A stretch of DNA of 9,656 nucleotides from Candidatus Omnitrophota bacterium (GTDB lineage: Bacteria; Omnitrophota; Gorgyraeia; Zapsychrales; Fredricksoniimonadaceae): contig JACQQW010000215.1 of assembly GCA_016206745.1 (NCBI GenBank), positions 1 through 9,656 of the forward strand, read 5' to 3'. Shown one piece after another: positions 1-5,560 of this stretch. The position numbers and the translations under genes are program-made. The notes beneath the pieces were generated by a model. That model was not told the origin of the DNA. It saw nothing but the letters and a program-made list of their open reading frames with translations, and did no database searches. Each line of letters opens with the position of its first letter. The stretch's first letter is position 1.

Positions 1-20
1 AGTGTCCAAAAAGTGTCCAA
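1..20. repeat. Direct repeat pair AGTGTCCAA
   Basis: AGTGTCCAA occurs at 1-9 and again at 12-20, an 11-bp period. The first copy touches the window edge, so more copies may lie to the left. The pair sits next to a second set of short repeats and a broken tRNA gene, which is the kind of place where integrase arm-type sites occur; that role is inference only. Confidence 0.55.
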
Positions 21-22
21 CC

Positions 23-62
23 TTGGTTCAAATTGATTCAAGTTGGCTTAAATTGGTGGAAA
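23..62. repeat. Four-unit 10-bp degenerate tandem repeat
   Basis: Four consecutive decamers are visible: TTGGTTCAAA (23-32), TTGATTCAAG (33-42), TTGGCTTAAA (43-52) and TTGGTGGAAA (53-62). All begin TTG and end in AA or AG, and the 10-bp period would put each copy on nearly the same face of the helix. This is compatible with protein-binding iterons, such as integrase arm sites, or with a degenerate microsatellite. No ORF of note covers it. Confidence 0.6.
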
Positions 63-140
63 TAAAAAAACTCTGCCACTCGACGACAAAGCATGAACAT
101 TAAACAATTTCAATTACTTACGAAACCCGCCCCAAACGCA
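63..140. other. Unassigned strip left of the tRNA fragment
   Basis: No convincing gene, promoter or terminator is seen here. On the minus strand it follows directly on the tRNA 5' half, but it contains neither the expected anticodon-stem partner CGAAG nor a T-arm nor the acceptor complement CTTCCCG. It therefore does not supply the missing tRNA half. Confidence 0.5.
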
Positions 141-179
141 TCCCGAACGAAGCGCGCTAGCCAGCTGCGCTACTTCCCG
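141..179 (-). pseudogene. 5' half of tRNA-Pro(CGG), 3' half absent
   Basis: Read on the minus strand from 179, the sequence fits a tRNA 5' half: acceptor strand CGGGAAG, linker TA, D-stem GCGC, nine-base D-loop, D-stem GCGC, G26, anticodon stem CTTCG and loop TTCGGGA, with anticodon CGG for proline. The D-stem halves pair perfectly. The next bases should be CGAAG but are TGCGT, and no T-arm or acceptor complement follows down to position 1. The break falls exactly after loop position 38. It begins 14 nt after the ribE stop in the same orientation, so an intact ancestor could have been co-transcribed with the rib operon. The likeliest explanation is disruption by an integrated element or a rearrangement; an intron with its 3' exon left of the window is possible. 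Confidence 0.6.
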
Positions 180-193
180 AAAATTTCAACAAA

Positions 194-835
194 TCAGAAG
201 CTATTTATACCAAATTTCCTTAATGCTGTCGAGTACGACTTTCTAATATGTTCACTGTCCAGAATGCTCGCGTATTTTGCCAGAATATCGGTTTCGATAT
301 TGACCACATCCCCCGGGCTTTTAGCGCCCAAGTTGGTGACGGTCAATGTGTACGGGATCAAATACACGCTAAACTCAGTTTTGCCGACTTTTCCGACCGT
401 CAAAGATATGCCATCAATGGCCACCGACCCTTTGGGCACTAGATATGTACGGCTGATTTTAGAAATCGTAATGGTCATGGCCACCCAATTGGGTCGCCGT
501 TCAATGGATTTGACCATACCCAGCTCATCCACATGCCCGGTGACAAAATGGCCGCCGAAACGGCTGTCAGCTTTAAGGGCCAATTCCAGATTGACCTCAT
601 CTCCCGCAGTTATATTTTTAAGGGAGGTTTTCTCAATGGTTTCTTTCATCAAATCAAAAGAAACCATATTTCCTTTTTTGGCGGCCGCCGTCAAACAGAC
701 CCCATTGATGGCCACACTGGCGCCGGGCTTAATGCCTTTGGCCAATTTGGCCGTGTCCACATCCAGAACGATCAAATTTTCTTGATGCCGTATGGCCTTG
801 ACGGTCCCCAACTGTTCGATGATGCCGGTAAACAT
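194..835 (-). CDS. ribE: Riboflavin synthase, alpha subunit type
   Basis: This enzyme dismutates two molecules of 6,7-dimethyl-8-ribityllumazine into riboflavin and the pyrimidine by-product, which lumazine synthase reuses. The 213 residues match the usual family length and show two lumazine-binding repeats, about 1-88 and 97-185. Repeat 1 has the classic MFTGIIEQLG start, NGVCLT and GGHFVTGHVD; repeat 2 has DGISLTV and the VNIETDILAKY end motif. In repeat 2 the usual IPHT motif reads IPYT, a His-to-Tyr change. The ATG shares one base with the ribD stop (TAATG), and a GGAGGG ribosome-binding site at 845-850 lies nine bases upstream inside ribD, so the start is firm. It is the last protein gene of the rib operon; no terminator hairpin follows before the tRNA fragment. 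Confidence 0.97.
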   Translation of the reverse strand: MFTGIIEQLGTVKAIRHQENLIVLDVDTAKLAKGIKPGASVAINGVCLTAAAKKGNMVSFDLMKETIEKTSLKNITAGDEVNLELALKADSRFGGHFVTGHVDELGMVKSIERRPNWVAMTITISKISRTYLVPKGSVAIDGISLTVGKVGKTEFSVYLIPYTLTVTNLGAKSPGDVVNIETDILAKYASILDSEHIRKSYSTALRKFGINSF

Positions 836-1890
836 TACAAATAACCCTCCATTAAAATATCTTCGCCGATCCGCCCCACAACAGTGTCCTTCAATCGCAA
901 AGCCTGATCTAAACGCTTAATATTTAAACCGCGCACCGACCCCATTCCCTCTCCCACAATGACCGGCGCCGTATAAATCATCATTTTATCGACCAGCTCA
1001 TGCTTTAAGGCATTACCAATGACCCGGCCCCCGCCTTCAATCAAAATATGGGCGATGTCCTGTTGTGCTAAACATTTCATCACCCAGGTTAAATCGATCA
1101 TGCCGTCTTTACAGGGCGCTTGAATGACCGTTGCATTGAGTTTCTTTTTAGATCTTGAACCGGTAAAAATCAGCACATCTTCCGGCGCCGCGCGCTCAAA
1201 AATTTTTGCGTGGGCAGGCGTGCGCAAACGGGCGTCCAGGATGACTTTCTTAATACGCTTTTTAGGCGATGCCTCCAGGGCCGGATCATCGTTGAGCACT
1301 GTATTAATACCGACTAAGATGGCATCAAAACCAAAACGCAACCGGCGGCCGTACTCCCGGGATTCTTTGGAGGTGATCCATTTGGATTCCCCGCTTACAG
1401 TGGCTGTTTTACCATCCAAAGTCTGGGCGATTTTAGCGCTGACAAAGGGCATGCCGGTGGTGATGTATTTATTAAATGCTTCATTGAGCCGGGTCAATTC
1501 TTCTTTCAAAAACCCAGCCTCAACGGCGATCCCGGCTTTGCGTAAAAGCTTGATGGATGTTCCGTTCATGCGCGCATTAGGGTCAAGTACGCCGACAAAG
1601 ACGCGTTTAATTCCCGCTGTGATGATCGCCTGCGTGCACGGGGGCGTGCGGCCGAAATGGGAACATGGCTCCAGGGTCACATATAAGTTCGCGCCCCTGG
1701 CCTTTGCGCCGGCCTTGGCAATGGCCATGGCCTCGGCATGCGGCCCGCCGCAAAACGGATGCCAACCCTGCGCAATGACCTTACCCGCTTTGACAATGAC
1801 CGCGCCGACCATGGGATTGGGCGAAACTTTCCCCCAGCCCTTGAGGGCCAATTCATAAGCGCGGTGCATATAGATTATGCGTTTATTCAT
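835..1890 (-). CDS. ribD: Bifunctional pyrimidine deaminase / 5-amino-6-(5-phosphoribosylamino)uracil reductase
   Basis: RibD performs the second and third steps from GTP: deamination of the diaminopyrimidine, then NADPH-dependent reduction of the ribose side chain. The N-terminal deaminase domain (about 1-145) has the zinc motif PHAEAMAI with His51 and Glu53, and Cys76 and Cys85 in the TLEPCSHFGRTPPC motif. The C-terminal RibD reductase domain (about 146-351) shows AKIAQTLDGKTA, a KWITS-SRE stretch and the LIEGGG nucleotide-binding motif. The 351-residue length is normal. The first ATG lacks a clear ribosome-binding site; Met8 is an alternative that would remove seven residues without touching the deaminase core. 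The 54-bp gap upstream holds a strong palindrome with an alternative fold that could modulate read-through from the PHP gene. Confidence 0.96.
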   Translation of the reverse strand: MNKRIIYMHRAYELALKGWGKVSPNPMVGAVIVKAGKVIAQGWHPFCGGPHAEAMAIAKAGAKARGANLYVTLEPCSHFGRTPPCTQAIITAGIKRVFVGVLDPNARMNGTSIKLLRKAGIAVEAGFLKEELTRLNEAFNKYITTGMPFVSAKIAQTLDGKTATVSGESKWITSKESREYGRRLRFGFDAILVGINTVLNDDPALEASPKKRIKKVILDARLRTPAHAKIFERAAPEDVLIFTGSRSKKKLNATVIQAPCKDGMIDLTWVMKCLAQQDIAHILIEGGGRVIGNALKHELVDKMMIYTAPVIVGEGMGSVRGLNIKRLDQALRLKDTVVGRIGEDILMEGYL

Positions 1891-1901
1891 TAGTTTAAGT
1901 T

Positions 1902-1946
1902 ATACTCGGAAAAAGTCCCGACTTTTTCCGAGTATGGTCGGGACTT
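1902..1946 (-). promoter_or_regulatory. Two mutually exclusive hairpins before ribD
   Basis: A perfect 15-bp inverted repeat (arms 1902-1916 and 1921-1935, ATACTCGGAAAAAGT with its complement, four-base loop) overlaps a second perfect 10-bp inverted repeat (arms 1913-1922 and 1937-1946, AAGTCCCGAC with its complement). Read in the direction of the rib operon, the second hairpin forms first and runs straight into a short U tract, which is terminator-like. The longer hairpin uses its loop and 3' arm and so excludes it. The layout resembles an attenuator, but a palindromic repeat element is equally possible. Confidence 0.5.
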
Positions 1947-2778
1947 ATTTTGGTTTGGCCGCCACTGCCGCTTTCATGCGCTCCACCAGCGCATAGTCGA
2001 TGGACGTTTTGCCCACATGGGTGTAGGGCTTGGCCTTGCCGTGGGCGTCGGAGCCGCCGGTCGGCAGCAGTTTGTGCTTTTTTGCCAGGCCTTCATAAAA
2101 CGCGGTGACGGTGTCGGAACAATTGGGGTAATACACTTCCAGGCCGTCTAAGCCGGCCTTGGCCAGGCGGGAAATCAATTCGTCTTTTTGTGTGAGCATG
2201 GGATGGGCCATGACCGCCAGGCCGCCGCTTTGATGGATGATATCAATGGCTTCAAACGGGGTTTGTTTGAATTTGGACGCGTATCCCGGCCGTCCTTCGC
2301 CGATATATTTCTCAAACGCTTCTTTGAGCGATCCTACCCAGCCCTTTTCCATCAAAATCTGGGCCAAATGCGGGCGCCCCACCGCCCTGGACTTGGTCAA
2401 TGCGCAGACTTCTTCCAGTTCGACATTATTGATCCCAAGGGCCTTTAACTTGGAAATCATTTCTGTCATGCGCTTCACCCTCGCATCCAAAAAAATCCCG
2501 CATTTTTCCACCAGCGGCCCTTTATGATAATCGATAAAATACCCCAGCACATGCACGTCTTTGCCTTCAATTTCCGAAGAGAGTTCAATGCCGGGCACAA
2601 CTTCAATGCCGCGCGCCAGGGCGGCCCGCACCGCGGGCCCCACCCCGTCGATGGTATCATGGTCGGTGACGGCGATGCAGGCAAGCTGCGCTTTGGCCGC
2701 ATCGGCCACGATTTCTTCAGGGGAATCGGTGCAGTCGGAATAATACTTGTGCATGTGCAGGTCGGCAATCTTTGGCAT
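1945..2778 (-). CDS. PHP-domain phosphoesterase / nuclease (YciV/TrpH, RNase AM type)
   Basis: The protein is a 277-residue PHP-family metal-dependent phosphoesterase. Known relatives act as 3',5'-nucleotide phosphatase or 5'-to-3' exonuclease on RNA 5' ends. Visible metal ligands, in order, are DLHMH (His8, His10), TDHD (Asp39, His40), PGIE (Glu65), DVHVLGYF (His76), GRPHLA (His137), MAHP (His192) and GGSDAHG (Asp244, His246), a complete set for the family. The ATG at 2778 is chosen because the protein then begins MPKIADLHMH, as relatives do, and starts one base after the nusB stop. A longer reading from 2889 would run through nusB in another frame and adds an unrelated serine/lysine-rich leader. 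It sits inside the riboflavin operon; whether it supplies a dephosphorylation step or simply RNA processing cannot be told from sequence. Confidence 0.88.
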   Translation of the reverse strand: MPKIADLHMHKYYSDCTDSPEEIVADAAKAQLACIAVTDHDTIDGVGPAVRAALARGIEVVPGIELSSEIEGKDVHVLGYFIDYHKGPLVEKCGIFLDARVKRMTEMISKLKALGINNVELEEVCALTKSRAVGRPHLAQILMEKGWVGSLKEAFEKYIGEGRPGYASKFKQTPFEAIDIIHQSGGLAVMAHPMLTQKDELISRLAKAGLDGLEVYYPNCSDTVTAFYEGLAKKHKLLPTGGSDAHGKAKPYTHVGKTSIDYALVERMKAAVAAKPK

Positions 2779-2779
2779 A

Positions 2780-3211
2780 TTAATTAGACGGCCCTGCGAT
2801 TTCTTTTTTATGGATTTTGTCCAGGATGCCGTTGACGAACTTGCTGGATTCCAAATCGCCGTATTTCTTGGCCAGCTCGACCGCTTCATTGATGGCCACC
2901 TTGGGAGGGACCTCGGTGGAAAATTTCAATTCAAAAAAGCCTATGCGCATGACATTACGGTCAATGACCGCCATGCGTTTTAACTGCCAATTGGTGGCGT
3001 ATTCGGAAATCTTTTCGTCGATGGGCCCAAGGTTGGCATTAACGCCTTTGGCCAGGGCGGTTGAATAGCCGATGATCTCCCGGTCTTTGATGTCTTTGGT
3101 GTCATCGGCCTTCCAATAATCGGCCAGCACCACTTCCAAAGGACGTTTGGTGATGTCGAATTGGTATAAAATCTTTAAGGCGTGTTCACGCGCTAGAGTG
3201 CGGCGGCGCAT
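2780..3211 (-). CDS. nusB: Transcription antitermination factor NusB
   Basis: NusB binds boxA RNA with NusE (ribosomal protein S10) and promotes processive transcription of rRNA operons. The 143-residue protein has the canonical all-helical NusB signature: an N-terminal RRRTLAREHALKILYQFD, then the Asp-Arg-Asn-Val-Met-Arg-Ile-Gly box near residues 84-91, VAINEAVELAKKYGD, and a C-terminal KFVNGILDKI. Its position directly downstream of ribH is a common bacterial arrangement. The start follows a 56-bp gap containing a perfect hairpin, and the nearest purine-rich stretch lies about 13 bases upstream, so initiation may be modest or coupled to upstream translation. The stop is one base from the PHP start. 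Confidence 0.96.
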   Translation of the reverse strand: MRRRTLAREHALKILYQFDITKRPLEVVLADYWKADDTKDIKDREIIGYSTALAKGVNANLGPIDEKISEYATNWQLKRMAVIDRNVMRIGFFELKFSTEVPPKVAINEAVELAKKYGDLESSKFVNGILDKIHKKEIAGPSN

Positions 3212-3234
3212 AGTAAAGCTAAAACTCCCCCCGA

Positions 3235-3259
3235 CCCCCTCTTTATACTAAAGAGGGGG
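3235..3259 (-). terminator. Perfect 11-bp hairpin between ribH and nusB
   Basis: The arms CCCCCTCTTTA (3235-3245) and TAAAGAGGGGG (3249-3259) are perfectly complementary around a three-base loop. The structure begins nine bases after the ribH stop. In the operon direction it is followed by a G-rich stretch and a TTTT only about 11 bases later, so it is a poor intrinsic terminator. It may instead be an mRNA stability element or a partial attenuator that sets ribosyl-gene versus nusB levels. Confidence 0.5.
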
Positions 3260-3267
3260 AGAGAAAA

Positions 3268-3768
3268 CTATTTAATTTGTTTTAAAAGGGCAATCATTTC
3301 CAGCGCTGACCGGGCCGCGTCCAGGCCTTTATTGGCCCCGCCCTTGTCCTGCGCGCGCTTCTGCGCCTGATCGACGGTATCGGTGGTCAAAACGCCCATG
3401 ATGACCGGCTTGCCCGTTGCCAGGGAAACCTGCATCATGCCGCGACCAGCTTCATTGGCCACCACCTCAAAATGATAGGTCTCGCCGCGGATGACCGCGC
3501 CCAAACAAATCACCGCGTCCACGTTTTTTTTCCGCGCCAATTTTAACGCCGCCGCGGGAATTTCAAAAGACCCCGGCACCCAAATGGTGGTGATCTGTTC
3601 GTCCCGCAGGCCGCTGCGTTTAAGCTCCATCCAACAGGCATTGAGCAATGCTTTGGAAATAAAATCATTGAAGCGGGAAGCCACAATGGCAATGTGAAAT
3701 TTAGAGGCCGTAATTCTTACGGAAGGTTTGGCGGCCGCTTTGATATTTTTTTTCTTTTGCGCGGCCAT
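3268..3768 (-). CDS. ribH: 6,7-dimethyl-8-ribityllumazine synthase
   Basis: RibH condenses the RibD-derived ribitylaminouracil with dihydroxybutanone phosphate from RibBA to form the substrate of riboflavin synthase; relatives assemble into pentamers or 60-mer shells. Diagnostic motifs are ASRFNDFISKALLNAC, the substrate-binding VPGSFEIP (64-71), AVIRGETYHFEVV with the likely catalytic His99, and GKPVIMGVLTTDTVDQAQKRA. The first 20 residues are a lysine- and alanine-rich extension beyond the usual start of the fold. The ATG overlaps the ribBA stop by one base (TAATG), which points to translational coupling, and no strong ribosome-binding site is seen. With 166 residues the length is within the normal range. 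Confidence 0.97.
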   Translation of the reverse strand: MAAQKKKNIKAAAKPSVRITASKFHIAIVASRFNDFISKALLNACWMELKRSGLRDEQITTIWVPGSFEIPAAALKLARKKNVDAVICLGAVIRGETYHFEVVANEAGRGMMQVSLATGKPVIMGVLTTDTVDQAQKRAQDKGGANKGLDAARSALEMIALLKQIK

Positions 3769-4970
3769 TAGAGAATATGCCCCAATTTTTCTTTTTTGGT
3801 TTTCAAATACTGTTCATTCTTGGGATTGTGCGGGATTTGAATGGGGACGCGTTCGGCCACTGACAGCCCATAACCTTCCAAACCCACGATCTTACGCGGA
3901 TTATTGGTCAATAAACGGATCTGCTTCACCCCTAAATCCACCAGGATCTGCGCGCCGATGCCGTAATCGCGCAAGTCCGCCGGGAAGCCCAGGGCCTGGT
4001 TGGCCTCGACCGTGTCCATGCCGTCGTCCTGCAAATTATAAGCCTTCATTTTATTGACCAGTCCGATGCCGCGGCCTTCATGATGGCGGATATAGAGCAA
4101 TACCCCGGCCCCGGCCTTGTCAATGGCTTTCATCGCGGCCTTCAGCTGGCTGTTGCAATCGCAGCGCAGGGAACTGAATATATCGCCGGTCAGGCACTCG
4201 GACTGGGCCCGCACCAGCACCGGCACGGTGCTGTCAATGGCCCCTTTGACCAGGGCCACATGCACCACATCATCAACCAAAGATTTATACGCGACCATTT
4301 TAAATTCACCGAATTCCGTCGGCAAATTCGTCTCTTCCACGCGGGTGATGAGCTTCTCGGTCTTGCGGCGGTATTCGATCAAACTGTCGATGGTGCAAAT
4401 CTTCATCTTGTGCTTATGGGCGAACTGGATCAGATCATTGGTGCGGGCCATGGTCCCGTCTTCGTTCATGATCTCGCAAATCACGCCTGCCGGGGCCAGG
4501 CCGGCCAAACGCATCAGATCAACCGACGCCTCGGTATGCCCGGCGCGCACCAGCACCCCGCCGCGGCGCGCCCTTAAGGGGAACAAATGCCCCGGGGTCA
4601 CCAAATCGCCGGGCCTGGATTTAGGATCGATGAGGACCTGCACGGTCTTGGCCCGGTCCCCCGCCGAAATACCTGTGGTCACGCCATAGGCGGCATCGAC
4701 GGAAACGGTCCAGGCCGTATTGCATTTTTGATGTTTGGAATTCAGGTCTTCCTTCATGGGGTGAAGATCCAGATCGCTCAGGCGCGCATCTTCCATGGGA
4801 ACGCAAATCAGCCCCCTGGCGTGGCTTGCCATAAAATTAATGGCTTCGGAGGTAATGTGCTGGGCGGCAATCAGCACGTCCCCTTCATTCTCACGGCCTT
4901 CATCATCCATGACAATGACCATGCGGCCCTTTTGAAGTTCTTCTAAAATCTCAGGTATCGAATTAAACAT
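3768..4970 (-). CDS. ribBA: Bifunctional 3,4-dihydroxy-2-butanone 4-phosphate synthase / GTP cyclohydrolase II
   Basis: RibBA makes both precursors of the lumazine: DHBP from ribulose 5-phosphate and the diaminopyrimidine from GTP. Residues 1-200 form the DHBP synthase domain, with [10 protein letters not shown] (22-31), Cys56 in [16 protein letters not shown] (99-106), PGHLFPL and [10 protein letters not shown] (142-151). Residues 205-400 form GTP cyclohydrolase II, with the zinc cysteines 259, 270 and 272 in [16 protein letters not shown] and HEGRGIGL (297-304). The motif before the first cysteine reads RAQSEC where RVHSEC is usual. The ATG at 4970 is chosen because GGAGG at 4976-4980 lies five bases upstream; a TTG at 4982 is in frame but overlaps that ribosome-binding site. 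It is the first gene of the operon. Confidence 0.97.
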   Translation of the reverse strand: MFNSIPEILEELQKGRMVIVMDDEGRENEGDVLIAAQHITSEAINFMASHARGLICVPMEDARLSDLDLHPMKEDLNSKHQKCNTAWTVSVDAAYGVTTGISAGDRAKTVQVLIDPKSRPGDLVTPGHLFPLRARRGGVLVRAGHTEASVDLMRLAGLAPAGVICEIMNEDGTMARTNDLIQFAHKHKMKICTIDSLIEYRRKTEKLITRVEETNLPTEFGEFKMVAYKSLVDDVVHVALVKGAIDSTVPVLVRAQSECLTGDIFSSLRCDCNSQLKAAMKAIDKAGAGVLLYIRHHEGRGIGLVNKMKAYNLQDDGMDTVEANQALGFPADLRDYGIGAQILVDLGVKQIRLLTNNPRKIVGLEGYGLSVAERVPIQIPHNPKNEQYLKTKKEKLGHIL

Positions 4971-4975
4971 ATCAT

Positions 4976-4980
4976 CCTCC
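4976..4980 (-). promoter_or_regulatory. Ribosome-binding site of ribBA
   Basis: GGAGG on the minus strand, five bases before the ATG at 4968-4970. It decides the start codon against the upstream in-frame TTG at 4980-4982. Confidence 0.85.
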
Positions 4981-5002
4981 AAAGAAGAATAAAAGAAGTT
5001 AG

Positions 5003-5031
5003 AGTATAGGCCAAATTTTGGCGCTTGTCAA
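5003..5031 (-). promoter_or_regulatory. Sigma70-type promoter of the riboflavin operon
   Basis: On the minus strand a perfect TTGACA (5031-5026) is separated by exactly 17 bases from TATACT (5008-5003). The predicted transcription start is near 4996, giving a leader of about 26 nt before ribBA. The spacer contains a 13-bp palindrome. The -35 box overlaps that of the divergent pncC promoter. Confidence 0.8.
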
Positions 5032-5042
5032 TGCCTTTGGCC
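5009..5042. promoter_or_regulatory. Three TTTGGC half-sites around the shared -35 region
   Basis: GCCAAA at 5010-5015 and TTTGGC at 5017-5022 form a 13-bp palindrome inside the spacer of the rib promoter. A further TTTGGCC at 5036-5042 forms a wider inverted repeat with GGCCAAA at 5009-5015, and it falls in the spacer of the pncC promoter. The layout would suit a dimeric regulator touching both promoters. No regulator is identified. Confidence 0.4.
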
Positions 5043-5053
5043 GACGCTATAAT
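5025..5053 (+). promoter_or_regulatory. Sigma70-type promoter of pncC
   Basis: TTGTCA (5025-5030) and a perfect TATAAT (5048-5053) are separated by exactly 17 bases. The expected transcription start, about 5059-5060, coincides with the pncC ATG, so the transcript should have essentially no 5' leader. Confidence 0.75.
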
Positions 5054-5058
5054 GGAAC

Positions 5059-5526
5059 ATGCGCCTGGAACGACTGATTGCCCAAATTTTGATCCATAAC
5101 AAACAGACCCTGGCCACGGCCGAGTCCTGCACCGGCGGCCTTTTGGCGCACACCTTGACCAATGTGCCGGGATCTTCCGCGTTTTTTATGCTGGGGATAG
5201 TGGCTTACGGCAATGCCGCCAAGACCAAAATATTGAAAATCCCCGCTTCTCTTATCAAGAAACACGGCGCGGTCAGCGCTGAGGCGGCCAAAGGCATGGC
5301 CATAGGGGCGCAGGGAATCCTCAATACGGATTATGGGTTGGGCATTACCGGCATTGCCGGCCCGGGCGGCGGCACTAAAACTAAACCGGTGGGATTGACC
5401 TATATTGCCGTGACAGACGGCCATAGAACCATTGTGCAACGATTTCAGTTCAAAGGCACCCGCCTGCGCAATAAAAACCAGGCGGTGGCCGCGGCGTTGA
5501 GAATTCTGCGTCAAATGCTGCCATGA
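5059..5526 (+). CDS. pncC: CinA C-terminal family protein, nicotinamide-nucleotide amidohydrolase
   Basis: Members of this family deamidate nicotinamide mononucleotide to nicotinic acid mononucleotide in the pyridine nucleotide cycle. The 155-residue protein is a stand-alone CinA C-terminal domain with no N-terminal MoCF-like domain. It has TAESCTGG (20-27), a VAYGNAAK stretch (48-55), GAVSAEAAKGMA (70-81), and the glycine-rich GITGIAGPGGG (95-105) followed by KPVGLTYIAV. The ATG is preceded by TATAAT only five bases away and has no usable ribosome-binding site, so initiation is probably leaderless; the distance from the start to TAESC fits relatives, which supports this start. The stop codon lies within the first of two tandem hairpins. 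It is transcribed divergently from the rib operon. Confidence 0.92.
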   Translation: MRLERLIAQILIHNKQTLATAESCTGGLLAHTLTNVPGSSAFFMLGIVAYGNAAKTKILKIPASLIKKHGAVSAEAAKGMAIGAQGILNTDYGLGITGIAGPGGGTKTKPVGLTYIAVTDGHRTIVQRFQFKGTRLRNKNQAVAAALRILRQMLP

Positions 5527-5558
5527 ACCAGACAAAGCACTTCGTTGTCGGTTCATGG
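5521..5558 (+). terminator. Hairpin 1 of a tandem pair, overlapping the pncC stop
   Basis: CCATGAACC (5521-5529) pairs with GGTTCATGG (5550-5558), and the stem continues after a one-base bulge with GACAA (5531-5535) and TTGTC (5545-5549). The stop codon of pncC is part of the 5' arm. No U tract follows, so intrinsic termination is doubtful; an mRNA 3'-end protecting structure is an alternative. Confidence 0.5.
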
Positions 5559-5560
5559 CA

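Noticed and set aside
1..140. Group I intron interrupting the tRNA-Pro anticodon loop
   Set aside because: No 3' exon and no intron core elements are recognisable in the 140 bases available. The idea stays possible only if the 3' exon lies left of the window.
93..785. A 230-codon plus-strand reading frame opposite ribE
   Set aside because: It lies wholly across the broken tRNA and antisense to riboflavin synthase, whose motifs are unmistakable. Its translation shows no domain and is explained as a shadow.
1937..1946. GTCCCGACC before ribD as part of an FMN riboswitch
   Set aside because: It shares only a short string with the RFN core. The rest of the multi-stem RFN structure is missing, and the gap is only 54 bp.
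2779..2889. N-terminal extension of the PHP protein starting at 2889
   Set aside because: It would overlap nusB in another frame and adds a low-complexity leader not seen in the family. The ATG at 2778 gives the family-typical start.
4080..4946. Plus-strand reading frames opposite ribBA
   Set aside because: They mirror the codon bias of ribBA, have no ribosome-binding site and show no recognisable domain.
4971..4982. TTG start of ribBA at 4982
   Set aside because: The codon overlaps the GGAGG ribosome-binding site that serves the ATG at 4970, so the longer form has no initiation signal of its own.
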